Counted from the stretch's first letter, positions 32,301 to 45,132 are shown. The stretch is 64,000 bases of DNA from Corella eumyota (GCA_963082875.1 OY720100.1:11494591-11558590), one strand, 5' to 3'. Made by a program: numbers and translations. The notes: generated from the letters alone by a model not told the origin.

Positions 32301-35300
32301 ACTATAATAAAATTAAATAATACTATTTGGTTAAGGGATAGATAATTTGAGTTTGATTTCAACAACAAAATTTTAAAATTGATATAATTATGTTGATTTT
32401 GGTTTATAGTCTGAAAAACTTTTTTAGGTCTTAACTTATTTTATTACTCTATGATTCCCAATCGTTATTTTTTTTCTTGATATTCTGAACTATGTTTATG
32501 GCGTTCGATCAAACAGTAAAGGGGGTTACTTACACAAATCCAACTGTTAAATTCTTGTTAAACTGTGGTTAAATTTAAATCGAAACTCAAAACTTCTAAA
32601 CAATTCTAAAAAAATATTTTTTTTTATTGCTAAGTGCTTAGTGTGATTATTTTGTTATCGACCTAAAAATATTTCTGATTTGGTAAATAAAAATATTTGT
32701 GATAAGTAGTCATTAAGTGAAAAAACTTTGTTTTTGTGTATTTTCTCCCTAAATTGTTGTCGTTGACATGACTGAAGCCTTAACTACTGTTTCATCAAAA
32801 CAGGCATTTATTAATATTTAATAAAAACAACAGCAGGGGGCATAGATATTTTTTATTATTTGGAATTGTTATTTTTTAAGCTGTTGTATGTGAACTGGGT
32901 TTATATAGGGTTGTAAACACATCATAAAAAGTTATTTAAAATGACAATTTAAACAATTATAATGATATATAACTCAAAGGATTGCTGTTAATAAATAACA
33001 TGTTGTTAATTTACTTAATTAAGGTTGGATTAATATTTTTCATGCAATATAAGAATCATTTTTTCAAATTTAAATACAGATTCAAATTTAAATACAATAA
33101 TACTTTGTTACCTAATAATTCACATGTATGTATTAGATAAAAAAAAGTTTGAATTAAGTTCACAATTTTATTTTACACCTATATTTTTTAATAGAAACTA
33201 ACTTTATTTTAATGTCACATTTTTTTAAGTTTAGATTTTAACTAATTTACAGTTGTTTAAACTACACACAATTTTTTTTATCTTTTATATGCATAATATA
33301 AAGTGAAAAAAAATAAAAAAAAAAAAATATTTGTGTATTTAAATTGCTTTAACTAGTCTAACTTCTTAATTTTTAATTGCCTTAACATAATTAAAAATTT
33401 TAAAAATTAAATTAAAATTTTCTGAAATGATTTTGTGTAGGATTTCCATATAATAAACTCAAGCGGGGGAACAGTGGTTGTAGGAGTCAACCATGTCGAC
33501 GGAAAAACCAATTTGTTTTTCTCTGATGCAAAGGGAGAAGAATTTACACTCTCCCTAGCAAATGTTCGGTATTTTGATCGAAAATCTGGCGATGATGTTA
33601 TTTTCAACGTTGACATTTATGAGGTATTGATTTTTTTTGTAAAATAGTTTTTAAAATTTTTAAAAATTAAAAAAACATATTGCTATGGTTCAAAAAAATA
33701 AATAAAACAATATTTGGCATTTTTTTCTATTTTGGGATATTTTTTTTTATTGAGTAAATATTTTAAAACTCTTTTATGTTTACGTATTTATTTTTAAAAC
33801 ACTATATCATAAGCACTATGTTTACAAATTTTTTTTAATTTATACCTTTGTTGCAATCTTCTACTTATAGCAGTATAGCTTAAGCTTCAAGGCTTAAAAT
33901 TCAGGCAATTGTATTGTGTGTGTTCTAATCATAGGCAACAGTTATAGTTGTACTAGGTATTTGTATGTTAAATTTTATCACAAAATTTGAATTAGGATAT
34001 AGCAAAAAAATGAAAATTTTTTTTAAATATAAAATGCCTAGATTTTCGCTTGGTAAAAAATTTTATTAAGTTTTGAAAATAATTATTCGAATAAAATTTT
34101 GTTTCATTTTGGATGCCTTTAAATTTGTTTAAATTGAATGCCTATGAATGTAAGGTAATCCAGTTTAGTCTTTTGTGAATAGTACAACAATAAAAGTAGG
34201 CCATTCTAAGTTTTTCAATCTTGTGATCAAATCATAGTAGGATTATGCTATAAACTCGTGTTTAAATTGTAATATTATCATCAAAGAGATTTCTGTTTAA
34301 ATAGAACAAGTGTGGTATTTTTAAATGAATATTTAATAACCTTTGATCTGGAATAGGATTTAAATTAGAGTTACAATTTGAGTTTATTTTGTAAAATTTA
34401 AAATCTATTTTTTAAAACCTCGGCCATATTAAAATTTTCTGCTTTTTAATTTAATTTTATTTTAATTTTGTCAATTTATCGAATTTAAATTCTTTAAAAT
34501 TAGTTGTATTCTGATGGACATTTCTTAAATAGCAATTTCATGTTCAATATTGATTTTAAATTTGTAATTTTAAGGAAAATTGAATTTATACATTTTTCTG
34601 ACAATGTTATTACAAATTTAACTTTAGCAGAAAAAGAATTAATAAACTTATATTAATTCTTGTATTTTAGTTATTTTTAAATTCTTTTTAATTTTGTATT
34701 TTTTTATGATACGTTTAAATTTGTTTTAGTATAAATTGTTTAACACATTTTTTTATTTTCTTTTGGTTACATATAAACATAAATTTACAATATACCCACA
34801 ATATACAGGCATTGGTTTAATTTCTACTGCTTGTATGTGAGAGTGCCCTTGCTTAAGTAATGCAATATGTACAATACTAACTCCTGCCAAGGCCAAAACC
34901 CATTTAGCAGATTAATTATCGGGTAATAATAATCATTAATATCCCATTCTGCTAAACGCAAATTGGGACTCAGTTGAGGTAACAAATGTTACCTTATGTT
35001 TAAGCCGTACATTTAGAGTTCTTACTGTGATGATAAAGGCACACAAAAAAAATAAAAATAAAAACCATTTAGTGTTTATATTATTAACAAAAATTTATGT
35101 TCTAGGTAAAAGGTGTAAGTGGGACTTTTATAACTAACACCAGGACCCCAGCTAACCTTAACCAAACCCTTATCACTTTTAATAATGGAAGGGGATGGTC
35201 GCATCTTAAATTACCAACTGGATCCACTTCTGGACCAAATCCATGTGATTATGTAAGTCCCATTTATGAAGTTATTTAATTACTGCTTGAGGATTAGTAC

Positions 35301-38300
35301 TGAAAGATTTTAAGCCTTTTAACTAAGACAGTTAAACTGTACCACAAACCATGTTCAAATTTAAAGAAAAGGGTTTGCGGTTTTAAAAATTGTAATTTTA
35401 AATACACTTGGGAGACTTGGTGTTGAAATTTCAAAATGGTTCTGAAAGAAAAGTTTAGTGTTTGTGCCAGCAAAAGTTGATTTTATTATAACAAAGCTTA
35501 TAAGGTTAAATCTATGGATTTCCAAACCTATTTATAAAAACATTTTTTTGTTTTGCCTGCTAGAATTAAATATTTGCAAAAGCACTCACCTAATGTCGAT
35601 AACAGTCTTCTATTCTTATATATTTTTTACACTTTTTAAAATGATCTAAAATTACGCATATGCAATATGGTTTAAAAACACATGTAACTTAAAGGCAAAT
35701 TAAGATTTGAAACTAACACACCTTGTTATTCGGTACCGATTTTGATGTAAACAGACTTAGTATGTAGTGGTTAAGGTTTTAAACATTGCTTGTCACTTTA
35801 ACTTGATTTAAACTTGTCGAATCATCTTTAAGTAAGTTGTTTTATGTATTTAAATCACCCAACATGTTAAACTATATTATAAGGTTAACATGTTTTATAC
35901 TGATACAAGCCTTGCAATTAAATAATATGATTCTAAATGATAGCCCTAAATTTTAAAGGTAAAGTCATATATATCATATAAAATATCGCCAGCAAGTATT
36001 AGTTGATAGTTGCAATGATATTACGACCATTAAAATCCCGATCAGAGAGCAACAGTGTACTTGTAATACTACATTTCTAAAACTAATGTTTTTATTACAA
36101 ATTTTGTTTTTTGTTCAAAAAATTATTTTTTATTTATTTTTGTAGAGTTATTGTTATCTTAATCTTCATATTGCAATGAGCCAAACAAAATCAGGATATT
36201 ACATTCCAAGTATTTTGAGTAAAGCATCAGTACCTGGTCTTATAATTGCTCATGGTAAAATATTTTTTAAATTTTAAATTAATTTTTATGTATTAAAAAT
36301 AATTATTTTGATTTTTTATTAATGTATTTTTGATATAAATGTCTGTTTTTTTGTTAATGACTCTTTCATTAATAGCTTTAAAAGGTATATTTGTATAACC
36401 TTTGATAATAAACAAATAATAATTTAAAGATTTAAATCAATATTTAATCTAGGTTGAAGTATCTTAGATTAAAATAATTCAACCAAAATAAAGATAAATT
36501 TAATATAAAATTAAATGTACCATTATGTTATTAAATACAAATTTTTTGTAATAATTGAAATTTTAAAATAATTTATTTTTTAAAATTATTAAAAAAAATT
36601 TTTGTCTTCAGGGTCAGTTGGTCAGACTGTAGTCGATTCCCCGTCCCAAGTGTCAGTCTATGTCAGCAACGATGCTGGCGTTACTTGGAGAGTCGGACTA
36701 AAAAGAAGACATTTATTTATTGTTGCAGACCATGGAGCTATGATCCTTGCTGTTCAAATGATATTTCTTAAACCTGTTACCCAACTTTCGTAAGTTATGA
36801 TTTTTTTTGTAATTTGGTTGCCAGTCAATCCAGGCTTGAGGTATGCATTTAATTTGGTTGCTACTTGCTAGTTGGTTCAGACACAGACCTATGCATTTAA
36901 ACTTTACACTCCCATTTTTTAAATTTAAATGGCAACTTTGGATTACCAATATTTTTAAAATTGAATTTTTTTTTTTTTATTTTCAGTCAAAATTTTTAAC
37001 TTTTTTTTGTTTGTTCAAATTTTTATGTTTTATTAATTTTAGGTTTAGTAATGATGTAGGTAAAACATGGAGCAAATACACTTTCTCCAATCAAACAATT
37101 AACGTAGATGGTTTGCTTACAGAGCCTGGTGAATACACATATCATTTTACGTAAGTTTTATTTTTGGAAATTAGAAGTTCTGTTTGTTTTGCTTGAGGTT
37201 ATAAAGCTTGGTAATGTATTGATGGTTATTAATGACAAAGTGATGTCTTCTACTATGCCAAAAATATTGAGGAAATACACTGTGATGTTTGTTATATTTA
37301 TACAAATAAAAATTGAATTAAAAATTGTTTGGTTTACAAAGTTTATGTACTGTATTTACTTTTTAAATTTTTTGTAAAGTATTAAATTGTAATCTATAAC
37401 TTTAAAAACTTGTTTTATTCACCAAATAACATTTTCCGTATTTTTTTTTTTTGAAAAATATTTATTCCGATTTTGCGATAATCTTGAACAAATAACCTAA
37501 AATCCAATCTTAACATCTATAATGCTTTCCTACCTTTTTTGGCTATAAGTAAAAAGTTATTTTTTTAATACTGTTTAAAACATGTATAAAATTTTTTATA
37601 TTGGTAAAAGTTTAAAAGGTTTAACAATTTACATGATTGTTTAAGACGTTAAATGGGCCATAAAATGTAACAATTATTTATTTTTCCTTTTATTTAAAAA
37701 GGTGCTTTTAAAACATTTTAATTTTTTAACATTTTTTTATTTGAAAAATATTAAAATATCTTATATGACCTTTTAAGTTATATATATATAAAATTTTTTT
37801 AATCAAATCAATGGAAATCAAATATCTTAAATCAGTTTGTAAATAATAAACATACTATTCAATTTTTATTTCAACCTGAAGTTTAAAACTTTTAAATTTA
37901 ATTCAAATTTTTTTAATATTTTCAGATTATTTGGTCATCGTAATTATCGCGATCATTGGATTTTATTTGCGTTAGATTTATCACCCCTGGTTACCAAAAA
38001 TTGCTCGTACCCGTCTGATTATTCAAACTGGACCCTTACCTTACCAACTGTAAGTTAAACTCCAAAAAAATTTTATTGCAATTATTTTACCAAAAATTTT
38101 TTATCTAGTGTTTTTTAACATTGTTTTTTTTTTCTGGCTAGTATGTGTACATTTTTTTCCTTGAATTATTAAAATAAAAAAGTAAAAAATTTATTTGTAA
38201 CTTTTTGCAAGGATGTTAATAATAAATGCCATCTCGGTATGACTCAAAATTATGAACGTAGAAATGCTGATGCTGACTGTTTAGTTGGTCCAGAGTACAA

Positions 38301-41300
38301 AAGAAAATACACAAAAACATTGTGTAAATGTACTGATTCAGATTATGAATGGTTAGTAGTACTGATAAACCTTTATATTTATTTAGGTTAAATATTTGTT
38401 AAAATTGTTCAAATTTATGCAGAGTAACGGGAGCCTAAACAGATCACTTTATCCAAAAATGGTTAAAAATCTTACATCCAAAAGTCACATTTTACTGACA
38501 ATAAGATACTTGTTTAGCCCCATTCTACCCCAATCCTTTTCTGTAAATGTCCTTTATTTCAATAAAAATGTATTAAAACCATGCTGTTAAAATTTTGGCT
38601 TCTATTCTATAAAATAATTTTTGGTTTTAGTCTATTCTGTAAAATTGGTCGTTAATAGAAGGTCTGCCAAACTGTCAGATTAAAAAAAAAAAAATAATTG
38701 TTTTCATGAATATTTAAAAATTCTTATACTAGGTACATTTATTTTAAACTATTAAATAATAATAAAAGATAATGTAACTTTTTTTTAATTTTAATTTTTT
38801 TATTTTAGTTCGTATGGATATGTGCAACTTATTAATGGAAGCTGCTCGAGAATCAGGGGTCAAAATTCTTTGATCGATGACATAGGTTTGGTTATAGATG
38901 ATGATGGTGGTGATTACGACAAAAATGATTTCACAACGACAGTTGCTCCTTGTATTGATGGTAAACAAAAGGTTACAACACAGTAAGTACACAATTTCAT
39001 CACTAATTATGCTGTAAAAGTTTTTTGGTTTTTAATTTACAATATAAAAATGCATAAAATGTAGTTATATATCCTTAAGTTCAAATATAATTCATGTTTA
39101 ATTGAGATTGCTAGCTAATATATATCTATAATTTGTACATGTTGAGTTTAAAGACATCCAAAATATATAAAACTCCTGTTTGTAGTGCGGGTAAACTACC
39201 GTTGGCAAATATTAGTTAAGAGTTGCAACCATTTTTTGGAAATTAAAATGCTGCCTGTAAAACGAGCTATTGACTAGTATTTTAAATAAAAATATATTTT
39301 ATAAAAGAGTTAACATTTAAGTTCTGAAATTTAAAATGGTATTTTCATTAAATTAAACAATTTTGTATTACAAATACAATTTGGTGCAAATTTTTTAAAA
39401 TTTAATTTCAAAGTTTTAGTGTCAAATTATTTATGTTTTTAGATTTCGCAAAATTCCCGGCGACCAATGTACTATAGAACTACCAAACAAGTTGTTTAAG
39501 TACGTTCCCTGTACAGTTGTTACTACTGTTGCCCCCCAAACTGTCCACCTTGAACTTTTAAACAAAACCAACCAAGCTAAGATTGGAGACCAACTGAGAT
39601 TTTCTGTTCATGATGTAAATATTTTACAAATATACTTTTTTTATTCTAAAGCCCCAAGGTTGTAGTTTTTTTTTTTATTTGGAAAGGATGTGATGTTGTC
39701 ACTTGTAAAAGTTATTTCTAGTACAATACTGAAACTGCTATACCACACCACTGAATTTTAAAGCAATACTTCTATAATTTGTATGTAATAGCGCTTATTG
39801 GATGATATTAATGTATTTTGTATACAATTTTAAAGTCTTAAAATGAAGAATTACAATGGGCAAATATTAGTTTCGAGTTGTAACTATAATAATACTTTTA
39901 AAATGTAACCTATAGGGCAAGCAATTGACTAGTAATAGTATTAATAAAATATGTTAAAAAAAAAAAAAAAAACTTACTTTTTTTAATTTTTACAATTTCA
40001 ATTATTTTTACGATTTAATTGATTTTATGTTTTTGTTAAAATTTTTTTATTACTTTTTTTCTCTTTTAGCAATCAAGTAGAATTGCCTGGTCCGTATATT
40101 ACCAATCTTCACCCGTTGTCCCAAACCCCATAAAACCAGTCAAAAATACTGGAAGCACTGACGTCTCACTTATCCCAAGTAAACCTGGTAGTTATGAGAT
40201 TAGAGCTACCCTGAAGGGCACTCAAACCTCAGACACAATGTTGGTTTCTTTTTGGTGTAAGTATTTTTTTAATTTTATTGTTTAGCTGTATTAGGGAGAT
40301 TTTTTGGTTGAAAATCCTGCTCAAGTTTAACATTTGTTTTACATAGCTCCATAAGTATTTGTAAAAACTTGATCTAAGATTCGTTAAAATATGTAAAAAA
40401 AGATTGCAAAATTAAAATAAACATTAAATAAATTTTTGATACCACTGTCAAATAATTGCCATTATTTTTAACAAACATACTAAAAAAGAAAAACCACATT
40501 TTTTTCTTATTATTATCTATGTTTAATTTATTTTCTTGTATCGCCTATGTTAGGCGACAGGTTTTCGTATTTTTATTGGAAAAAAAAGGTGTGCTGTTGT
40601 AACATGTTTGAGCTATCCGTAAACACCAAGCTTAAGGGCAAATTGTATGGCATCAGCGTGCTTTGAACCTGAAACCATAGTGTTGGTAGTCTGAGGCCAT
40701 ATATGCTAGACCACACTACTAAACAGAAATATATTAAATTCTTTAATGTTTTTAGACCCGATAGAGGAAGTATATATCTACAACCCTCCAGTGGTAGAAG
40801 TGAACACTCAGTACAATGCAACAGCAATTGTGGCAACAAAATATGGGATGGTGGCAACTTCATCATTAGTTGGCACAGTCAAGTATGAATGGGAAACTGC
40901 TAATTTTGTAAGTTTTTCTTTTATTTTTTATTAAAAAATGTGCAAACACTTCCACTAAAAATAATTAAAACAATTAATTTTAAAAAAATATTTATCAATT
41001 TTAGGTAACTATTGCAATATGTCATTAAATTAGTTTGTTAAAAAAGTAAAATTATTGCATTAAACGACAGTATAAATCAAATAAACATAAAAATTGTAAG
41101 TATAAAAAAATCATAAAAATCAATTAAGGTTAAAATATAAATATGAAATAAAGTCAATGTACATATGCCATTGTTTTGGTCAACAAACAAAATGCCACAA
41201 ATTCCCCTTTTTCGATATGTTAAAAAATGCATCTTTAACAATATTACTTTTATTTTGAGGGTCATATCAAGGAAGGGAATTTGGTCAGTATAAAATATAG

Positions 41301-43630
41301 CCAGGGGGGTAATTACAACCTCATGGTAACTGTGGATAATTTGGTTAGTTACAGTTCAGCAAGGGGAAAAGTTATCGTAAAAGGCAAGTACAATTTTTTT
41401 CAGAAAAAAAAATTTAAAAACTGAAATATTTTTTTAACTTCTAATAAGTTTTTGTTATTAATTAATTAACAGCAAATTTTTTTTTTTGACAGATTATGTT
41501 GAGACTCTTGTGCTCCCTCTTGTGTCCTCGGGGACAATTACTCCTCTTATGTTAACACACAACTGGTTGTATGATCTTCGCTTACTACTCACCACTAAAA
41601 TATTTTCTGTAAGATTTTTTTGTAAAAAAAATTATTTCTCAAAAATTTTTGATACTTTTTAATAAATTATTTTTTTTTTTAAATTAATTAAAAAAAACTT
41701 ACAAATTGAATTATAATTTTAATATGCAGCTTAATTATTTTTTATTTATTTGATTTTGTGTTAAGATACCATCGATACCACTGTTATTATCGGCACAAAA
41801 ACTCGTAAACGGACATAATTTCCATGTGTTTATTGAACCTCGACTTCCACTTCAAGCAAAATTAATTTTCTCACCTTACGATACCAATACTCCATCAAAG
41901 GAAAGCTTACTAAAGGTTAATTATTAAATTTTTTTTTTTTAATTTTTAAGAACTTGTTTTTTATTTAAAAAATTTTTTACAGTTAAAGCTAAAATTCACT
42001 TTGTTTCTTTTTTTGTATTTATTTATTCTTAATATAGTGAGGCTGACTTTACAGCTTCAGCATAGGGTTACATTTGCTTGTCTGACTCAATCTCAATGGC
42101 TTTTGTCAGATTAAGATATTAATATTTAATATTACCCGATGATTAATCTACTAAATGATTTTGGGCTTGCCACGAGTTGGAACCTTTAAAAGGGTAATAC
42201 GACTTGCAGGCAGTGGGAATTGAACCAATGATTTTGGTTGTGGAGTTAATTCCGTTAACCACTACACCATGCTACCTGCTGTTTTTAAATCACACTCTGT
42301 TATATTGCAAATCTATTTAAACTATTTTGTATTTTTTATGCTAGACTGCATCCATACTAGAGGATATGATCGAAAAAGCAATAATTCAAATACTTTTGCC
42401 CAACAATCTTCTTATAATAATCGGAAAACCTTATATTATTAATGATGGTAATTTAAATGAAAAAAAAAATTATATTTTTACAAAACAACTTTAATATTGT
42501 GTTAATATATAAAACAGATTTCTAAACGTTTTCATTCATCTTTTTATTTTTGTTATTTTTATTATAGTTGGCGACAAAATAGCTTACAGCTCGGGTTTAA
42601 GTGCAGGAATTATTGCATTAATTGTAATTCTTGTTCTTGCTTTTATTATATTGGCTGCTCTTATTGCAAGAAGGTACACAAGGTAATAGCAATTTGTTTT
42701 TTACTTACAAATAAATAATTTAAAATATTAACAAAAAAAATTTTTGGGATTTTTTTTAGGAATTTAAAAAAAAATTTTTAATGTTTTTTGATTTTAAAAA
42801 ATTTTAGGGATTTCCGATGGAACTCATATTTCCACATGAGAAATCCAAGGGATATTGCTCGAGGAAGATCCCACATTGTAAGGGGAAGAACACATGATCA
42901 AGCTCCCATTGTAGATGAGGAAGAATTTTTTGACGATGAACTTGACAATATGGAACATTTAGGTAAAAATTTTCAACTTAAAAATTTTTTTTTTATTTTA
43001 TCAACAAACTGGAATTGGTTTAAAATTAGAAAATTTATTATTATTTATTTGTAATTTTTTTACATTAAAGGTTAAATAACTTAATATTTTTGCAAATTAC
43101 TTAACTATTTGTTTTGTCATTGTTTTAAATCATTGATATATATAGAAATAACAAACTAAAAAAGATAAATGGACATGCTTATTTAAGGTAGAACAATTTT
43201 GCAAAAACTAGTAAAGCCATAATTAAATAGTAATATATCATAGCAATTTTGTTTTTTAAATTTTTAATACAACTTTTTTTTTTTTCCTAAAATTTGGTGT
43301 CATAGTTTAATGTCCCAAATCAGAAATATATAAACACATAAATATTTTATTTAAAGGCTTTAGAATAAAAAACTATTTTGTTAGTGGTCACAGGTAAATA
43401 TACCACACATATATTAGTTGCAACCATATTACAACAAATAAAATGTTTCCAATAGGCCAATCCACTAACTGGTCATTATAAAATCCTTTTTCAAACTTAC
43501 ATGACATTAATATCACTATAATAATTAGATTGTCAAATTTTTTGGTTTAAGTTTTTAATTTTTTTTTAATTTGTTTAATTAAGGTAACAAACAGGAAACT
43601 ACACCTGGCACCCTCCAATTTCAAACATAA
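25347..43630 (+). CDS. SORCS: SorCS-like VPS10-domain receptor
   Basis: Type I membrane receptor of the sortilin family, closest to SorCS1-3. Family role: sorting of transmembrane cargo and neurotrophin precursors between Golgi, plasma membrane and endosomes. Exons: 25347-25525, 26227-26368, 26950-27020, 27418-27517, 27836-27997, 29609-29673, 29889-29980, 30289-30419, 32100-32186, 33441-33623, 35106-35252, 36146-36254, 36612-36789, 37043-37150, 37926-38049, 38212-38351, 38809-38982, 39443-39614, 40070-40256, 40756-40907, 41260-41383, 41493-41608, 41766-41915, 42345-42447, 42568-42682, 42808-42962, 43584-43630. All phases agree and give 1170 aa, against about 1168 for human SORCS1. It cannot be assigned to one vertebrate paralogue and probably derives from the pre-duplication gene. 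Confidence 0.92.
25592..25934. mobile_element. hAT-like MITE with 8-bp target duplication
   Basis: A 327-bp insert (25600-25926) in SorCS-like intron 1, bounded by direct repeats ATTACATG (25592-25599 and 25927-25934). Its ends are imperfect inverted repeats: left TACTAAAATATGGGATGCGG, right (reverse complement) TACTAAAGTACAGGATGCGG. The inner parts also pair (GGCCGTATGTAAACGTTAAC against GACCGTATGTAAATGTTAAC). It is CpG-richer than its surroundings and has no transposase. The 8-bp duplication fits the hAT superfamily. Confidence 0.75.
26227..37150 (+). CDS. SORCS: SorCS-like exons 2-14: VPS10 beta-propeller
   Basis: Repeated blade motifs with the sortilin Asp-box pattern (Ser/Thr-x-Asp-x-Gly-x-Thr-Trp) are visible: STDYGKVY, SSQDLGETWTLL, VSNDAGVTWRV and FSNDVGKTWSKY. 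FILTRRKDSSPNG, YFWVADDQGNG and VYLIRACFIPGC are also family-typical. Thirteen exons cover the propeller, about 560 residues, the usual length. The longest introns of the gene are here (30420-32099, 32187-33440, 33624-35105); they contain a SINE and short repeats but no exon that I can see. Confidence 0.9.
29321..29478. mobile_element. Short TIR element (MITE-like), copy 2
   Basis: Related to the copy at 21556-21766. The left end has AAATAGACATTTCTC, and the right end in reverse complement has CCGTATAGACATTTTC. It lies in a SorCS-like intron. Limits are approximate. Confidence 0.35.
30420..32099 (+). other. Long SorCS-like intron
   Basis: About 1.7 kb. A less AT-rich stretch at about 30820-31030 may be a decayed repeat. 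A copy of the short ~90-bp repeat family lies at 32015-32064. No exon or RNA gene is seen. Confidence 0.4.
34865..35015 (+). repeat. SINE fragment (core and tail)
   Basis: The core ACTCCTGCCAAGGCC and tail GGGACTCAGTTGAGG followed by CCTTATGTTTAAG match the family in plus orientation. The tRNA head is weak or lost. It lies in the SorCS-like intron before exon 11. Confidence 0.55.
35987..36050 (+). repeat. ~90-bp interspersed repeat copy, truncated
   Basis: GCCAGCAAGTATTAGTTG, then AGTTGCAATGATATTACGAC and ATTAAAATCCC. It lies in the SorCS-like intron before exon 12. Confidence 0.4.
37926..39614 (+). CDS. SORCS: SorCS-like exons 15-18: 10CC module
   Basis: Exon 15 (37926-38049) closes the propeller (LFGHRNYRDHWILF) and starts the Cys-rich module. 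Exons 16-18 supply the cysteines (NKCHLGM, DADCLVGPEY, LCKCTDSDYECSYGY, NGSCSR, APCIDG, GDQCTI, YVPC). This 10CC region stabilises the propeller in sortilins and forms part of the ligand interface. Spacing follows SorCS rather than SORL1, and there are no LDLR or fibronectin repeats. Confidence 0.88.
39196..39282 (+). repeat. ~90-bp interspersed repeat copy
   Basis: GGCAAATATTAGTTAAGAG, TTGCAACCATT, then ATTAAAATGCTGCC and a GAGCTATTGACTAGTATT end. It shows the family limits most clearly, together with 39858-39938. Confidence 0.5.
39443..41383 (+). CDS. SORCS: SorCS-like exons 18-21: PKD-like region
   Basis: Beta-rich sequence with PKD-like spacing: VHLELLNKTNQAKIGDQLRF, then SRIAWSVYYQSS, LIPSKPGSYEIRATLKG, YKWET-like VKYEWETANF and GGNYNLMVTVDNLVS. 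SorCS proteins carry PKD folds between the 10CC and juxtamembrane domains, and two such units fit here. Exon 21 ends at a GC donor (AAAG|GCAAGT at 41384) rather than GT. Confidence 0.75.
39858..39938 (+). repeat. ~90-bp interspersed repeat copy
   Basis: GGGCAAATATTAGTTTCGAG, TTGTAACTATAATAATAC, then GGGCAAGCAATTGACTAG. It lies about 660 bp from the copy at 39196, in the next SorCS-like intron. Confidence 0.5.
40610..40722 (-). repeat. tRNA-derived SINE head, different tRNA parent
   Basis: On the minus strand a tRNA-like sequence is seen with A-box-like GTGGTCTAGCATAT and B-box-like GGTTCAAAGC. It lies in a SorCS-like intron. No folding into an intact tRNA was evident. Confidence 0.45.
41384..41385 (+). 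other. GC-AG intron donor
   Basis: The donor AAAG|GCAAGT is the only reading that keeps phase 1 into exon 22 (41493, after GACAG). The flanking bases are otherwise a perfect donor match, as is usual for GC introns. Confidence 0.75.
41493..43630 (+). CDS. SORCS: SorCS-like exons 22-27: juxtamembrane domain, membrane span, cytoplasmic tail
   Basis: Exons 22-24 form the membrane-proximal domain. Exon 25 (42568-42682) encodes the single transmembrane helix (GIIALIVILVLAFIILAALI) and a basic stop-transfer (ARRYTR). The tail of about 67 aa has a YxxPhi candidate (YFHM) and an acidic cluster (DEEEFFDDELDNMEHL), resembling the adaptor-binding signals of sortilins, though a strict DxxLL is absent. 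It ends at TAA 43628-43630. AATAAA follows at 43913-43918, with another at 44578-44583. Confidence 0.88.
42040..42280 (-). repeat. tRNA-derived SINE copy
   Basis: The tRNA-like head (AGCATGGTGTAGTGGTTAAC) and B box (GGTTCAATTCCC) on the minus strand are well preserved, followed by the family core. It lies in the SorCS-like intron before exon 24. Confidence 0.65.
43393..43480 (+). repeat. ~90-bp interspersed repeat copy
   Basis: ATATTAGTTGCAACCATATT, then AAAATGTTTCCAATAGGCC and CCACTAACTGGTCATTAT. It lies in the last SorCS-like intron. Confidence 0.45.
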
Positions 43631-45132
43631 ATATCCATCAACATAAAGTCGATCTCTTCAAGCTCTCCAAATTAAAACTTGTGGCTTCCTACAATTTGGT
43701 TGGATAACAAAGACTAAAAATCTGTAAATATTTTTTCTAAATTTTTTCCCTTAAAGCCTACTTTATCAGAGGTTGAAAATCAGCTGATTTTTTTATCAAT
43801 TTATTTTTATAACAAATGTAAGAGTTTGCCTGTTTTTCATTTCTTTTTATATTTAAGTAATGTTGTAATATATATTATGTTAGTTTTATTTCATTTAACA
43901 TGAATTTTAATTAATAAATGTAACCCCCTATTTGTTTCATGTTATGTATATTTTTATACATATAAGTTGTTAAAAAAATTTTAAAACATAAATGAATTTT
44001 TATAAGTTATTTAATTTGCAAAAAAAAAATTTATAAGTTAATTTATTGCAAATTTATTCTTGGTTATAAGGAGTTTATTTTTTAATGAAATTAATCGATT
44101 TTCTGTAATTATTCCAATCATTTCACAATCTTGATCAATATCTGTAATATTGTATTCATTTTTTTTATGTTTATAAGGTACCTTGCTTAAAGTTTTTATT
44201 GTTTAATGTGGTTGCATTTTAACTTGTGCTTATTTTTCTACCTTTTCTACTTATTGTTATGCCTGTTTTTTTCTTATTTCGCGCGTTTTTAACACCAGGT
44301 TTATAGTTTTAGCATTTATTGTTAGAAAATAAAAATTGGGATTAAACTTATAATATAGAATTTAAAATTGCCATGTAGTTGCATAATTTTCTTGTTATTC
44401 AAGAGCTTTTGTTAGAATTTTGTTGGTGCCAGAATAATATTTTAAAGTTTTCGTGTAAATTTAAAAAATCGACGACTATTTTGTAAGTATTTTTTCGACA
44501 ATCCTACTCTGTTAATAATTTCTGTATAATATTGTTTTGCGCAACGTTATTTTAAATAATTCTGTACGAACAGAACTAATAAAATATACTTTTTATACAA
44601 ACAATAACCAAATTTTGGGTTTTTAATATGGCTGTTTAGGAAATCGTTAGGGATTACCAGAAGTTATTAAATGCTGGACTACTTAAAAAGACAAAAAAAT
44701 TACTTAAGATATAACAGTGGTCAATCATATAGAAGACAGCTCAACCCGGTAGCTTAGAGTGATAACATTTCAACCATTGATCTAGTTTGTTTAATAAACA
44801 AAAAAAAGAAATGTGCTGATAGGTTGGGTTGACTGGGACTAAGTTGTAGTCGAGTTATATTGACAATCCTAAATGCTATTTCGTTAAATTTTTTGACCCA
44901 TTTTTTCTAATAAAACATTATGCCCCGTTTTTTGCAAATGTTATATTAATTTTTGAATGCACTTTTCATAAAACTTTACCTAAAAAAATTCGAAAAAATA
45001 GAAAGTCATTTTTTCTTGCGACCACAAATTTTTACAACAATCACTCAAAAAGTATAAAAACACTCAAGAAATAATGTGCGCTCACGAAACAGAAATACTT
45101 TTAAGGTTTTGCTGCAGCCAGATAGTTAAAGA
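43631..45132. other. SorCS-like 3' UTR and spacer
   Basis: Contains the two poly(A) signals noted for the SorCS-like gene and a partial SINE near 44749-44870. The last ~100 bp before 45133 probably hold the promoter of the next gene. No other gene is seen. Confidence 0.5.
44749..44870 (+). repeat. Partial SINE
   Basis: A tRNA-like start (GGTAGCTTAGAGTGATAAC) and a tail GACTGGGACTAAGTTG are present; the middle is deleted. It lies downstream of the SorCS-like gene. Confidence 0.4.

Noticed and set aside
40573-40866. 97-aa minus-strand open frame
   Set aside because: It is antisense to a SorCS-like exon and a SINE head, with no independent support.
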